Assembly (NCBI GenBank): GCA_025024175.1
Contig: QCXZ01000042.1
Location: 11,983,501 to 12,047,500 of the forward strand
Reading direction: 5' to 3'
Length of the DNA stretch: 64,000 nucleotides
From: Rhyzopertha dominica
Taxonomy: Eukaryota > Arthropoda > Insecta > Coleoptera > Bostrichidae
Of the stretch, positions 11,630-23,202 are shown piece after piece. The notes beneath the pieces were generated by a model. That model worked only from the letters and a program-made list of their open reading frames with translations, was not told the DNA's origin and did not search any database. The first letter of the stretch is position 1; the number at the start of each line of letters is the position of its first letter. A program made the translations under genes and the position numbers.

Positions 11630-12330
11630 CGTAAATGAAAGACCATCCCTTTCATTTGCAGTCTTGGAGGTGTCTTACTTTTGTTGGTATTTAAAATGGC
11701 GGAGAGCGCTGCAAACTATCATTTTTTGCTTTGAAGCTTATTTTCTCGAAAACTGTACATTATAGAGGATAGAGGTGCGGTACAAAGTGACCTTAGTATT
11801 GAACGAGGAATACGAGAATGTAATAATATACGGTGCGTCCCATTTAAAATGAAAAGGTTTTGGTGCAATGCCGGTATAATGCGAAAAGTGCGCCGCCTTC
11901 AATAATATTTTTAAAGTAGGTATACAACTAAAAAAATCTGGATAACTTTTATATAAAGGAGTTTTTTTCGTATCCAATAAATATTGTATTGGAATTGTCA
12001 TTAAAAATTGTGAACCTCCGTTCAAAAACAGGTCAAGTCGTAAATCAACATTTATGAGGAAATAAGGAAAAACGCTCTGTATTTTGCAATCCATTTATCA
12101 CACCTGAAATTTTTGTTTTTAAACAGACGTTATTGGTGTACTTCGGATTTGTCTAATTTTTGCAGAAAGCAGTCGGGGATAGTGGAAAATACTACATAGC
12201 TCGTACAAAAGGTCAATTCCGTACGAAAGTGGACGTGGCCAATTTTTGCACCAAGTTCTTCAATTGTAAGGCTATATTTACAATGAAATATTAAAGAATA
12301 TATTACATGAAAGGTAATAAAAAAAAGCTT
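11630..12330. other. Unassigned repeat-like DNA
   Basis: No gene is seen. The stretch about 11640-12100 has the texture of a decayed short repeat (it ends near GCTCTGTATTTTGCAA), but I could not pair its ends. Confidence 0.3.
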
Positions 12331-12339
12331 CTTTTCATC

Positions 12340-12800
12340 GAATTGCCACCTGCCCTTTCGGACAAGTGTTTCCCAATCGCCCCCATCCCCTCCATCATCA
12401 TAACCGGACGGTCACCAGGAAGCGGAACTTGGCCGCCGACGTCGTCCCGATATCGACAGCCGGCCGCCGCCGCCGCCGCCTGAGATTGCGTGATGGCCGC
12501 CGTCCCCGCCGCACCTGCTGACCGACGCCCGGTCCTGCCCAGTGCCCGCCGTCTCCATGGTGACCACCTCGTCATTAAAGCATTGCCTTATCATAACCGT
12601 GCAGCCATCTTTGGCGACCGCACACCGGCAGAGCGCAAGCCCGACACCCCGCGACCCGGTTATGATGAACCGGAGGAAGACGCCCGAGGACCCGCGCGAA
12701 CGCTCACCCATGAGGGAAATCGGCGGAAGAAGAAAACAGGCATCGCCGGGATTATGTTTTGGATGATGCGTTCGAATTCGACTTTATTCATTCTCCCTCG
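12340..12800. other. Strong GC-rich island
   Basis: This is the most GC-rich segment of the window, with a run of GCC repeats at 12460-12480 and dense CpG. Open frames exist on both strands because stops are rare in GC-rich DNA. None has a domain, and their residues are low-complexity A/R/G/P. It could be a promoter-type CpG island, an enhancer or a decayed exon. Confidence 0.45.
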
Positions 12801-13010
12801 AGTATGATACGTTCATTCCAACGCTTCTCTAGGATTTCGATGCATTTCTTGCAGAATGATTCGTCTGATGCCTCAGTTTCAAGCATTATTTCAGCATCGC
12901 AGCTAAATCTTTCTCAGTGAAACCGCGTTTTGAGGTCTACGAACGGTCAATAGTCACTAGGGGCTAAGTCTGGCGAACATGGTGGGTATATAATAAGCAA
13001 TTCGCAGTGA
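12785..13010 (-). pseudogene. Mariner-family transposase C-terminal fragment
   Basis: The minus strand from about 13000 reads YPPCSPDLAPSDY (the third catalytic aspartate motif of mariner transposases), then after a stop a helical tail ending near FCKKCIEILEKRWNERI. That tail matches the usual C-terminus with the K-R-W motif. Two stops break it, and no upstream HTH or D1/D2 region or TIRs were found. Confidence 0.65.
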
Positions 13011-13019
13011 ACAATCCTT

Positions 13020-14080
13020 CAATTGGAGAATTGTAGCTATCTACTTGCAACACGGTGCATTAGCTTACCAAGAGAGCACTTTTTTGTTACCATTTTTTTA
13101 CGATTTTCTTCTTCAAACGCACGAATTATTACGACATGCAATATTCTGTGTTGATAGTTATTTTCTTTCTTTCTAAAAGGTACAAAATAGCGGACCAAAC
13201 CCTGACCAGCTGAAATTTACGGTTTTGGCCGCTTTAAGAAGCTTTCGTCGGATGCTGTCCACTTACTACCAATTCAATTATTGTTTCATCTATGGTCACA
13301 TACCGACAAACCGCATAAAAAAAATATTGCCCTGAATCAGCCCGAAACAGCGTTCGGAATCGTCAACGCGTTGTCGTTTCCTATTAGATGGGAAGAAAAC
13401 TGCACGCAGCTTTCCCAAAGAGAAATGATCATGCACAGATTCTTTTTAAATAACTTTATATTGCAAATTTCAACAAAAACGTTACTTACAGGTAATTTCC
13501 TTAATAGAGTACACCTGCGTACCAAATTTGGTTATAACTGAAGAAACGCTACTGACTCATATTATAAAGCAATGCTTTATAAACATGCCCTATGAGATAT
13601 TTATGTTTTGAAAATTGCAACAGTTGAGTCACTTAAACCACTGCCTTTATCCTGTGCTTTTGTCTGTTTTCTTTTGTTGTTCTCCTTATCTTCGTCTTCG
13701 TACGTAGTATTGTAAATGATTTTGCATAAAACCACAAATAATTGTGGCATCTTTCATAAAACTATCCTTAAATTACCAAAAAATTACTAACATTTGTCCA
13801 TGTCTCTGATCAAATGTGTGAAAATCGAACTATCAAGAAATCTCTTATTCAACAGAACTCTTGAGATGCTGTAGAAAAGGAACCAAATACGAACACAAGA
13901 AAAATGCAGTAGCATTAAATATTTCACCTGTGCTTGCTTGAAAGGATAATTTGATCTATCCCTATCATAATCTTTATCATGATTTTCAGTTACGTTTCAA
14001 ATATTTATAGTGATTTCTTGAAATGACGGCCCACATCCGTTATTCTTTATATATGTTTATTTTTCGACATAGTCTCGAAC
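13020..14080. other. AT-rich DNA without a recognised gene
   Basis: Overlapping short frames on both strands around 13280-13540 have no family motif. I see nothing else. Confidence 0.4.
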
Positions 14081-15075
14081 TTCGATGATTCCTCTAGAAA
14101 ATAATTCTTGTGGTTGGCCCTCTAAGCAGTCGTTACTGCTGTCATCACTTGATAATCATCGTCCTATCTAGTCCCACGTAGATATTTTTTCAATTTCGGA
14201 AATAAGAAGTAATCGCTGCGAGCTAGGTCTGGTAAATACGCAAAGTGTTCGTGCAATTCAAATCCTGCGTCGTGAATGGCTTTCATTGCAATATGGCTTT
14301 TGTGTACAGCAGCGTTGTCCTGATGGAACAAAATTCCTTTCCTCAATTTTCCCCATCTGTCTTTCCTTGATGCGCTCGTGTAATTTTGAAATTAAATTAA
14401 CACAGTAAAAACCTATTATCATGATGGAGGAGAACCTTTGTGATGCCACCTTATACTCTGTTATTTTAACTCTGGGTCAAAGCGGTGGTTTCATTAACAG
14501 TTACAAATCGAGATAAAAACTCAACCGGATCTGCTGCAAACTTTGCCAGACTGGCTTCAGAATGCAGGACTCTCGAACGTTTCTGATCAGGCGTCAACAT
14601 TCTAGGGACCCAGCCTGCAAAAAACTTTTTATGACCTAAAATATCTGTTAATATTATTTCTATTGTGGCATATGAAAAGTCTATAATTTCAGCTATCCGA
14701 CGAATGGTCATTCGCCTATCTGACATTACTATGACATGTACACGATTAACGTTTTCCTGAATAGTGACAGTTACTGGTCGTCCGGCACCCTTTGCATGTT
14801 CACACGTTTGTCTTCCCAATTTAAATTCTGGAGACAAATTTTTTACCACTTGGAACCCACCATATCTTGATGAATTTCTTTTGCAAATATAAGAATTTTC
14901 CATTGCAACACCTTCGCATAAATTCTAAATCATTAATAAAAACAACGAATGACAAGACTGGTATTGAACAAGTCTCACAACAAATAAATAAACTTTTAAT
15001 ATGTCAAAGAATTTCACTGTCATAGTCAACGCCTACTATATCAGGAACCGTAAATAACGATCTCCCCTCGTATAT
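14080..15075 (-). mobile_element. Mariner (DD34D) element, inactive
   Basis: The extent is estimated from the transposase and the ACGAGGGGAGATCG end near 15063-15076. The opposite TIR was not located. The element is close to full transposase length, but the frame is broken in the middle. Confidence 0.6.
14164..14903 (-). pseudogene. Mariner DD34D transposase, first catalytic Asp changed
   Basis: The N-terminal 145 residues hold the second HTH (RRMTIRRIAEIIDFSYATI), the linker WVPRMLTPDQKRSR (the mariner WVPHEL-type motif) and the D1 region, which reads FVTVNET where the family has V-D-E-T. The catalytic aspartate is therefore asparagine. The C-terminal part (14164-14346) keeps FHQDNAAVHKS (D2) and YLPDLARSDYFLF (D3), with 34 residues between the aspartates. 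Stops and a frameshift separate the halves (about 14350-14465). It is on the minus strand and inactive by both criteria. The GC-poor, decayed sequence suggests an old insertion. Confidence 0.85.
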
Positions 15076-15714
15076 GAACTTGCATAATTAGACACTTTTT
15101 AATGTTGGGGCAACTAGGTAAGGGAGTTTTTGAATCGACAGCATAACAACCACCAGTGATGGAAATTAAATTTTCTATGTTATACGCCTAGAAAATGTAG
15201 ATATAGCACTTTGATGTAGATTTTGTATATAAAATCTAAGATGAGTATATTATGGCCAAATTATATTCGTGCCAAAACGAAATGGAATTGACTTTGTTTT
15301 TCGTTTCCCTTTTATTGGTACCCCATTGTTTAAAAACACTCCTAGAAAAAATTACTGATGAGTACGACTTTCTGAGGTGCCTAACAACTTTTGATTACTA
15401 AACATTATAATGATGATGTCTGACATATATGCAGAGCAATGAAAAACTTTTTAAAAAGAACGCCAAATCGTAACACTCAAGTTAAGAAAGCATCTCAAAG
15501 GTAAACATGTTACTTCTTATAAAGAACTCAAAGATGCCGATATACAGGATTACCAGAAGATTTTTTCTGAGTATGTAACAACTAGAAAAGAAATGAAATA
15601 ATTATGTTAGCACCAAATATGTAGATAGTTAAATAATTGTTGATGTAATTCATCACTGAGAGTCTCAATTTTAAGAAGACCATGTCAAATATACACTTAT
15701 CTCGCACAGCAGAA

Positions 15715-15798
15715 ATAATTAACGTTGATGATATTTTGATGGGTTATGAGGCATAAGAAGAAATTGCCAGCCATTAAAATATCATCGACGTTAATTAT
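15715..15798. repeat. 84-nt hairpin with 28-bp uninterrupted stem
   Basis: Arms 15715-15742 and 15771-15798 pair over all 28 positions when two G-U wobbles are allowed, around a 28-nt loop. This is the size of an animal pre-miRNA, but the arm contains a motif (GATATTTT-ATGGG) also seen at 3330 and 42390, so a short MITE is at least as likely. Confidence 0.6.
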
Positions 15799-15929
15799 AA
15801 CAAATTTAGGCAGTAATTAACTTTCTCTAAGCACAAATAATGTCTATTTCTCCTCCAAATCTTGGGATAATTATCCAAGAGCATACGTAAGAAGAGACCG
15901 AATTTCCATTTGTTTGCCTGACTACCATC

Positions 15930-16260
15930 CTACTTCGATCCAAACCCCATCAAAATAAGAAGAGCTGCAGCACAAGACCTGAGCCCTTTCGTCCCACGCG
16001 TCTTCTCACCAGGTCACCCTTAATGAGTAGTCGCCTAAGCCGTCGAGATTTTAATTGAACGGCAGTTCGGTGTGCGTGTAAACAAGGAAGCGGTTAGCAG
16101 AAGGACACACACACAGGAGGGAAGTAAGCGACACCGGCTACCCTCGCTCCCAGCTGCGAATGTTTGCTCCATCTGGTCTCATTTCGCGGACGTTTTGATT
16201 TTTAATGTGAAGCAAATGCAAGGTTGCCAAGAGAGGAAGGCAATCAGTGGATTAGGGATA
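15930..16260. other. GC-rich island
   Basis: GC content rises here, with a (CA)n-like ACACACACACAGG at 16105. There is no recognisable coding domain in the 71-codon frame covering part of it. Function unknown. Confidence 0.35.
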
Positions 16261-17149
16261 ACACGTGTAGTTATTTACGTTTTTTAAATTGTGGGGTTAA
16301 ATAAAAAGTTGTCCATCAATTTCTTGCAACTTAAGATGCTGTTTTAGCTAAAAAATATAAATGGATTTGTGGCTTTTAGATAAAGTAAAACAGTTTTAAA
16401 CGAAATAGCAATATCCCCTTACCACCTCATTGTTTTATTCTTCATTTTCCCTTAAAAGTAAGTTAAAGTAAACACATACGTCACGTTAAGCTTCTTCTCA
16501 TTAAGATTTTATAAGAACATAAAACACTAAAGCTCATTTATCTCGTCTGTTTAAGGATTGAGACCATTTCTTTTAGGGGTTCTAGATGGTAGAGCCTAAT
16601 TTAGGAATTCTTTCGAAGCCCATACCCACTGTGTATAAGTGCTGTCGCAACCGTTGAAGGTATTCAAGATAATAGTAGATCAAGGTACTCCTACAAGGTC
16701 ACCTCCTCCAGGTTTCGGCAAATAAATATTTTTCGCAATGGATCCAACTCCTTAAGAGAATCTATGACATCTACTACAACAGCAAAACTACACACAGTGA
16801 AAATTTGGAAATTGCCGAAGTCACAATATCCATATAAACNNCTTCCTTTTCCTCCATGGAGTGTTAACTCGTTTTGGCAAAAATCAAGGTGTCTGCTATT
16901 CCAAGAAAAAAAATGTATACAAATATTGAAAAAAATTTTGACTTCTGGTTTGTTCGACGTTGCCTCAATTGCAAATAACAGGCAACGATGTGCAAAATTA
17001 AATAATGTGTTCTGCTACTCCACTTGGAGTTGAGCAGTTTTGCAAGGAGATACCTCGTGAGCCAGGACCATCTGTATTTATCATTTGTGGTGGTCCTTTC
17101 TAAAAAATACCTCAGCAGGTAAATATCAATAAATATCGAATAAAATTAT

Positions 17150-18160
17150 TAGCTGTCATCTAATGCCAATATTATGGTAAGGTTTCTTGGAGGAATTCGA
17201 CCTGGTGGGTAAAATCTACGAATACTCTTTATTTTTGCTTTATTGCAGTCTTCGTCAGGGCTTTCTACAACAACAATCCAATAAAGTTTACAAAAAGTGG
17301 AACAACATGTTACTTACGAATATGGGTTTTAACTAGGCAGCTCTATTGTATAGGAAAAGGATCTTTGGAAATTTAACAAGTATATGCTAGATGTATTTCG
17401 CATATAACACAATATACGTCGTACACAAATTCACAAACCACTTTTAATTTTGAATTTTGATTCCTATGTGTAATATCAATTTTGAAAGATTTTAAAAGAA
17501 ATCGCCAATAACTACTTGAATTTAGGTTTTATTAATTTTGTAAAATTTCTGTCGATAACAAATATGTGTATATATTAGTTACATTTTGTGTAACTGATTT
17601 TTAATTAATAATGTATTAGTTTTATAAATTTGGTACATCTCTAAAATGAGGCTTTTATTAGTATTCTATCCCAATTTATGTTATGGTTGTTCGATGCATC
17701 TTCTGCCAGAACACATCTTGTACGTTTCTTGTTTATATCACTCTTGTGCAGTAACAATCTACTAGATATCCATTGTGAAGTCTGGCCAATATACTTGTCT
17801 TCACAATAAACAACCCCCGATTGAAATTGATATTTTGGATATTAATTTTGTAAACAAACTTGAACCTTTTTATAGCTATTTTTATGTTTGCATTATAGAA
17901 AGTTTTTATTAATTACTGTGTTAATCCTGTAATGTTGTTACAATAACTAAAATATCAAATCCTAAAATCTTTAATAGAAATTTATCAAAGTTAAAAGCCT
18001 TACTTATTCAAAGGAAATGAAGTCTAGGCCTCTGAAATTGTTAAGTCTGGATCATTACCCAACATTACAGCGTTAACAAAGAAATTATTTGAAACTTTCT
18101 ATATTGCAAACATAAAAATACCTGTAAAAGGTTGAAGTTTGTTTACAAAATTAAATACTT
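17150..18160 (-). mobile_element. Penelope-like element D relic
   Basis: On the minus strand, 17690-17830 reads GVVYCEDKYIGQTSQWISSR, then HKSDINKKRTRCVLAED. This is a GIY-YIG endonuclease with the Y-I-G-Q-T core. A large inverted repeat follows (17847-17939 against 18061-18153). Near 17245-17275 the minus strand carries CTGACGAAGACTGC, similar to the CTGANGA cores at other PLE ends. No RT palm or intact frame remains. Identification rests mainly on the GIY-YIG segment. Confidence 0.6.
17847..18153. repeat. Inverted repeat inside PLE D, ~93-bp arms
   Basis: Arms 17847-17939 and 18061-18153 share stretches such as TTTTGTAAACAAACTT and ATTTTTATGTTTGCA in inverted orientation, with a ~120-bp spacer. 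The layout repeats that of PLE A. Confidence 0.75.
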
Positions 18161-18519
18161 CCCGCCCCGAAAGAGAAGCATAATACCAATTTTCTTGCCA
18201 ATTATCACAATCTCCTACTTTACTCTTTCTCCAAAATAGTCTATACAACTTCGAGACTCATGCTGTGTTTATCGTGGGGGTTCATTATCAAATTATGTAG
18301 ACATATGTGTAGTTAGTACAAGAAATTAGTACTAATGTTATGTTGTTGAATGCGGTCAATTATTTTTCAAGCTTTATGGTGAAAATTAGGCGAAGGTATT
18401 CCAATCTGGTCCTTTTTGCAAAAGGAAATTGAAGAAATAAAGAAAAGGAGAAGCACTACCTTGCTTGAGTCACATCAAGCCTTTCTCTTTTTGTTGGCAT
18501 AGCCAAAAATCAATCCCAA

Positions 18520-18830
18520 ATACATTCACACCCGGCAACGTAGCACCAATCCGAAAAGTAACAATTGCAGAGACACGATTACACGGCTGGTGCATTTTTT
18601 GATCCGCGGCATCCACCCGGAAGAATCCGGTGGTGTGACCGACCGGTCCGCAATAATAAGCAGTCCTTTCTGTTTACATAATATCTTGTGCGCCCCTGGG
18701 AAATATTTTTCATAGGACGACGGTCCCATTCACGCTGGAACAAACGTAATCCCCTTGTAATGGGAATACGAACGCGAGGGATTAACCGGGTGCAGTTTTG
18801 CGTTTGATTTCTAGGGACAGTTGCAGAAAT
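18520..18830. other. GC-rich island
   Basis: CG-rich stretch (CCGCGGCATCCACCCGG near 18605) in an AT-rich background. A 67-codon minus frame has no recognised motif. Confidence 0.35.
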
Positions 18831-19144
18831 TTAACGGGAAATGCGAGACATTTTATCATGAAATTTAAATAAAAGATTTTTCATGTTTATCGAGTATCGA
18901 GTAGAAAGCTTACTCTATGTAAAAATGATATCACTTGCTAAACCATTGTGTAATTGTGTAATAAATTACCCTTCCTGCTAAATAACGGTTTGACCATAAA
19001 TATTTTTAAAAATTGTGTCTACTAAGGTACCAAGGTACCAAATAAGACCAGGACCCACTAGTATGTAATACAAAAACGCAATGCCTTCATGTTGTACATT
19101 GAGAGTGTTAAATAACACTGTGGGTAGCCGCTTCCATCGTTCTT

Positions 19145-20453
19145 CAGGATGTTGCACGAATGATAATGACCCTGACGAAATTAAAATTGCAACCCAAAAT
19201 ACATTTGCAGAGGTAACATTGATAATTGTTCATAGTTTTAAAAAATATAAAACGTAGAGAGCTGTAATAATTCGTATATTTTGACATAAACTTCAATCAC
19301 TTGCTTTAAGTAAATTCGGTATTTTAAAACAAATTTTATTTTTGAAAAATGTTTATTCAATAACATTAATGTAATAAATGCTCAAAATGTCGCCCTCCGC
19401 TGTTTTCACAAGCTTGAATTCGTGCTCAAAACGATCTTTTGACATGCATTTCATTTCTGGAGTGATGGATCTACATGCATCACATATTTTATTTTCTAAA
19501 TGTTCTATACTTTCAATTGCTGTTTGGTATACTTGGTCTTTTACCATGCCCCACAGAAAAAAGCCAAGGCAAGGATTAGAAAAAACCAAATCGAGATGAT
19601 TTCGGACCATTTTATTATAATGCGTAGGTGCCCCATCTTCTTAGAACCATAGATCTTGTTTTACTTGTAAATTTACATTTTGAAGAAGTACCGGTAAAAT
19701 GTTTCTTAAAAAATTTAGATAAGTATTGCCGTTTAAACTATCGCCAAAAAATAAGGCCCAACAATTTGATTCCCCAATATTCCGCACCAGACATTCGTCG
19801 AGTAGATAGTTCTGTCCTTCTCGAATCCAACGTGGATTTTCGTGCGTATAATAATGCATGTTATGTTTGCTAACTCCACTATTATTAGAAAATCCTGCTT
19901 CATCTGAGAAGCAAATGTTGTCGTAAAATCTCACATTCAAATTTTTGTGTTCCCAAAAAAAGTTAAAAAAAGCCAGTCTTTTAGGATAATCTGTCTCCTT
20001 TAAGGCCTGAACCAATTTCAAGTGATACGGATGAAATTGATTGGTTTCAATTATTCGGTGTACTGAAGACTTCATTGCCAGGGCTTGTTGCTGTTCTTTC
20101 TCTTGACTTTTTCAGTGGTGGCCAGTTTGTCCTTAAAGTTAATTCAAGTCTCTTGAAAATTGAATCGGCAGGAGCTCTTTTATTTGGAAAACGTTGTCTG
20201 TATAAACGGGCAGCAGCGGAAGCATTTTTCTTGCCTTCACCATAAATCAAAATCATATATGTTTTTCATCATTTGAATACATTTTGACTTTTAATAAATA
20301 CAGTGACAGGAACCATGGCGCATAGCCGTCATGGATTCCCAATTTATTTTTAAAATAATACCATTATGTAAAATAACCACATTGGCTATGAGAATGTATT
20401 TTGGGTTGCATTTTTAATTTCGTTAGAGTCATTATCATTCGTGAAACATCCTG
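19145..20453 (-). mobile_element. DD41D mariner-like element, copy A (deleted)
   Basis: The TIRs begin CAGGATGTT(T/G)CACGAATG and run ~55 bp at both ends (19145 on, and up to 20453), with TA on the right side. They match copy B at 36875-38250. The minus-strand transposase is broken. The N-terminal part (20047-20256) ends where about 85 bp present in copy B are missing. The middle (19641-20075) keeps FYDNICFSDEAGF with D1. The C-terminal part (19353-19610) has lost roughly 20 residues around the third catalytic aspartate, reading NPCLGFFLWG. It is a dead copy of the same family. Confidence 0.88.
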
Positions 20454-20459
20454 TATACA

Positions 20460-21680
20460 ATGTATAAAATAATGAGTGCCCAGTGTGAGTGTGGTGAAAG
20501 CCATACCATTTTAATATTCTTACCACAATGAGTTGAACAGCAATTTCACGAAATGAAAATGGCGGCTTTATGTCTATACAAAAAAAAAATTGTTTCAAGT
20601 TATTGTAGAACCTCTTCAATTGCAAGGAATGACGGCGTTTTGGTAGCAATGGACGTATTGTTTAGATGCTTGGACGAAATTTTTGTGCATTCAATCATAT
20701 TAAGCTTCTTTCAGTTTGAAAAGTCCACTATTTATTAATAAGTGCGTTATTAATTTTTAGTGCTTATTTGTAACTAACATGGTAGACAAAATCGTCATAA
20801 TTCAGCATCATATCGTTGAGTAGTTAAAAAAATCGCCATATCCAACTGCAGTTTGCATTAGAAAGAAAGCGGTGAAACATTTAACCTTACACTGTTCTTG
20901 ACTCAATTTATTCTAGAAACGCGGAATTATTAGTTTTTATAAGACAAGTTTGAAGTCCAAATGAGTTTCAAAATCTGATTTTATAACGTGGACTATTTGC
21001 TTATTAACAAATTAATTTTTTATACTTTATGCCATATTCTTCCCTTTTCTTTATGCAGTCCCTTCTGTTTCTCAATTACATTTTTTGTTTGCTGGTGATT
21101 TTCAATTTAATAGTTAATCCACCTATCTGTTCCTTTTACAACAAATAGAATTATCGTTGAATTTACTATTTCTACGGTCCTGATTATGACAGTTTTATAT
21201 TCTGCGTCGAGAACTCCCATTTGTTTATTCCTTCGTTCTACTTCGAAAAGGCGTCTGAACGTTCTCGCATAAATCCCAACTTTATGGCTTTTATGTCGCG
21301 TATGGTGGCCTGTAAATCTTCCTAATGACTTTTCCTAACTGCTTGATCTTTGTGATATAAGTGTTCCTATACGGTGATCGCTGCGGCCTGGATACTGCTG
21401 ATTTTCCTCTGGCAGCATTCCATAAATAGGCGGAAGATCTTAAAATCTCTTAAATGTACAAGTAACAGATTTAAAAAAAAATATTGGATTTGGCAATGCT
21501 AAAGTTTAGTGGGCCTTATATTGCTTTTGTGTTACGTTTTAGGTAATGGAAACCATAATATTTTACATTAAATCTTGCATCTCCTATTTAAAATTTGTGT
21601 GGATAATATGCTGACGACAACTTAGGACTTAAAAACTGTCTTTATTTAATCTTCTACAAACAAGATTATTTTTGACGGAT
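20460..21680. other. AT-rich DNA without a recognised gene
   Basis: No gene, RNA or element boundary is recognised between the DD41D TIR and the 3' end of the next retrotransposon. Confidence 0.4.
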
Positions 21681-21689
21681 TAAATAATA

Positions 21690-23202
21690 ATAGTAATATA
21701 TTGTGCTTTCAATTCAAGTATGTTTAAGCATGTCAGGTTAATAATTGAGTACATACAACCAAAAATACAACATCAAAAACAGTCACAACTTAAAAACTCA
21801 TTGATGGAGTAGAATGCCTGTTGGGTTAATTGTTTTTTAATTTTATTTTTGAAAGTTGAGTAAGGTAGATTCCTACTCTCAACATCTATTTTTTATAGAA
21901 GAGCTGTGCATTATAGTTCACCGCATGACGGCCTTTACTAATTCTACAGTAGGGAATAACCTGCTGATCTCCACCTCTCGTTTCATAATTATGGAAATCT
22001 TTATGAGTGACAAACACCTCGTCATTCTGTTTTGCTCAGAGTAAGCATCTGTAGATGTACTAGGACGGAAACGTTAAGATCTGATATTCTCGAAATTTCT
22101 CTCCTACACTCTCTCGATACTGTAATCCTGCCAAGGTGCGAATGGCTTTGCGTTGTAGACCAAAAACGATGGAACAGTGGGCAGAGTGGCCCCATGCCAG
22201 CAAACTATGGAAAAGGCTGAATACGCTGTAAGACAGACTTCAGTACTTAAAATATATATTATTTTTGAGAGTTTATTAGCAAGGTGGTTAATGTGATTTA
22301 GCCAACTCAATTTAGTATCAATGATTACTCCAAGGAATTTTACATAATCTGTCTCATTGGTGATATTTTTTAATGTAAAAATATGTTGTTCAGTTTTACT
22401 GACATTAAGAAAAGCGATTTTCGGCAAACCAGGTTCTAGCTTCCACTAAAGCTTTTTCCATGATTTTACGACTAGTTAGGGCATCATTACCACGACTTCT
22501 TAAACTAGTGTCGTCCGCAAATTAGAGATGCTCAATTGTAGGTCGCTGATGTAAATTAGAAACAATGTAGGGCCCAACACCGACGCTTGAGGGAGACCGT
22601 GTTTCACCAATTTAAAAGTTGACAGCTTATTATTAAAATAGACAGCTTGTTGTCTATTTTTAAGAAAAGAAGTTAATAGGTTAGACCTACAGTTGGCAAA
22701 GCCCAACAATCGTAATCTATCAATAAGTAAATCATGCGAGACGCAGTCAAAGGCAAGACTAAGATCACAAAGTGTTACTCCTGTTAGTTCACCGCTATCG
22801 AACCAGCTAGCTATTTTTGAGATAAGTTTTATTATAGCTTTTTAAGTGTTAGAGCCGTTTCTAAAACCAAACTGGGAATCGCCAAATAGACCATTTCCTT
22901 CAGCAAAATCTTTAATTTGTTTATCTAATAACGATTCAATTATGTTACTGATGATAGGAATAAGTGAAATAGGTCGGTAGTTTGCTAAGTCATTTGTATG
23001 ACTTTTTTATAAACGGGGATAACTTTGGAAACTTTGAGCATATCTGGGAAATACTGTTGATCAATACAATTGTTTATTAGCTTAGTCAGCGGTACTATTA
23101 TAAGGTTTTTTATACATTTTATCAAAGGTACAGAAATATTATAGATATCCTTGCTCTTATAGAGTTTCGCAGTAGGTACAGTATATTCTGGATATCTTAT
23201 AT
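21690..23202 (-). pseudogene. Jockey-like non-LTR reverse transcriptase, truncated and broken
   Basis: The minus strand from 23200 reads, across a few stops and shifts: KVSKVIPVYKKG, YRPISLIPIISNIIE (RT motif 2), SQFGFRNGSNT, DLSLAFDCVSHDLL (motif A, catalytic D) and GLPQASVLGPTLFLIYISDL. The YADD region near 22470 is decayed. Next come FLGVIIDTKLSWLNHI (22104-22427) and a C-terminal tail YSTFKNKIKKQLTQQAFYS (near 21800), typical of jockey-type ORF2. The endonuclease domain is absent because the 5' side ends abruptly at ~23202, where a transposase frame begins. A short ATT-rich tail lies near 21680. Confidence 0.8.

Noticed and set aside
12303..12807. Four overlapping frames of 74-105 codons on both strands
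   Set aside because: Stop-poor GC-rich DNA with GCC repeats; mutually exclusive frames without motifs or splice context.
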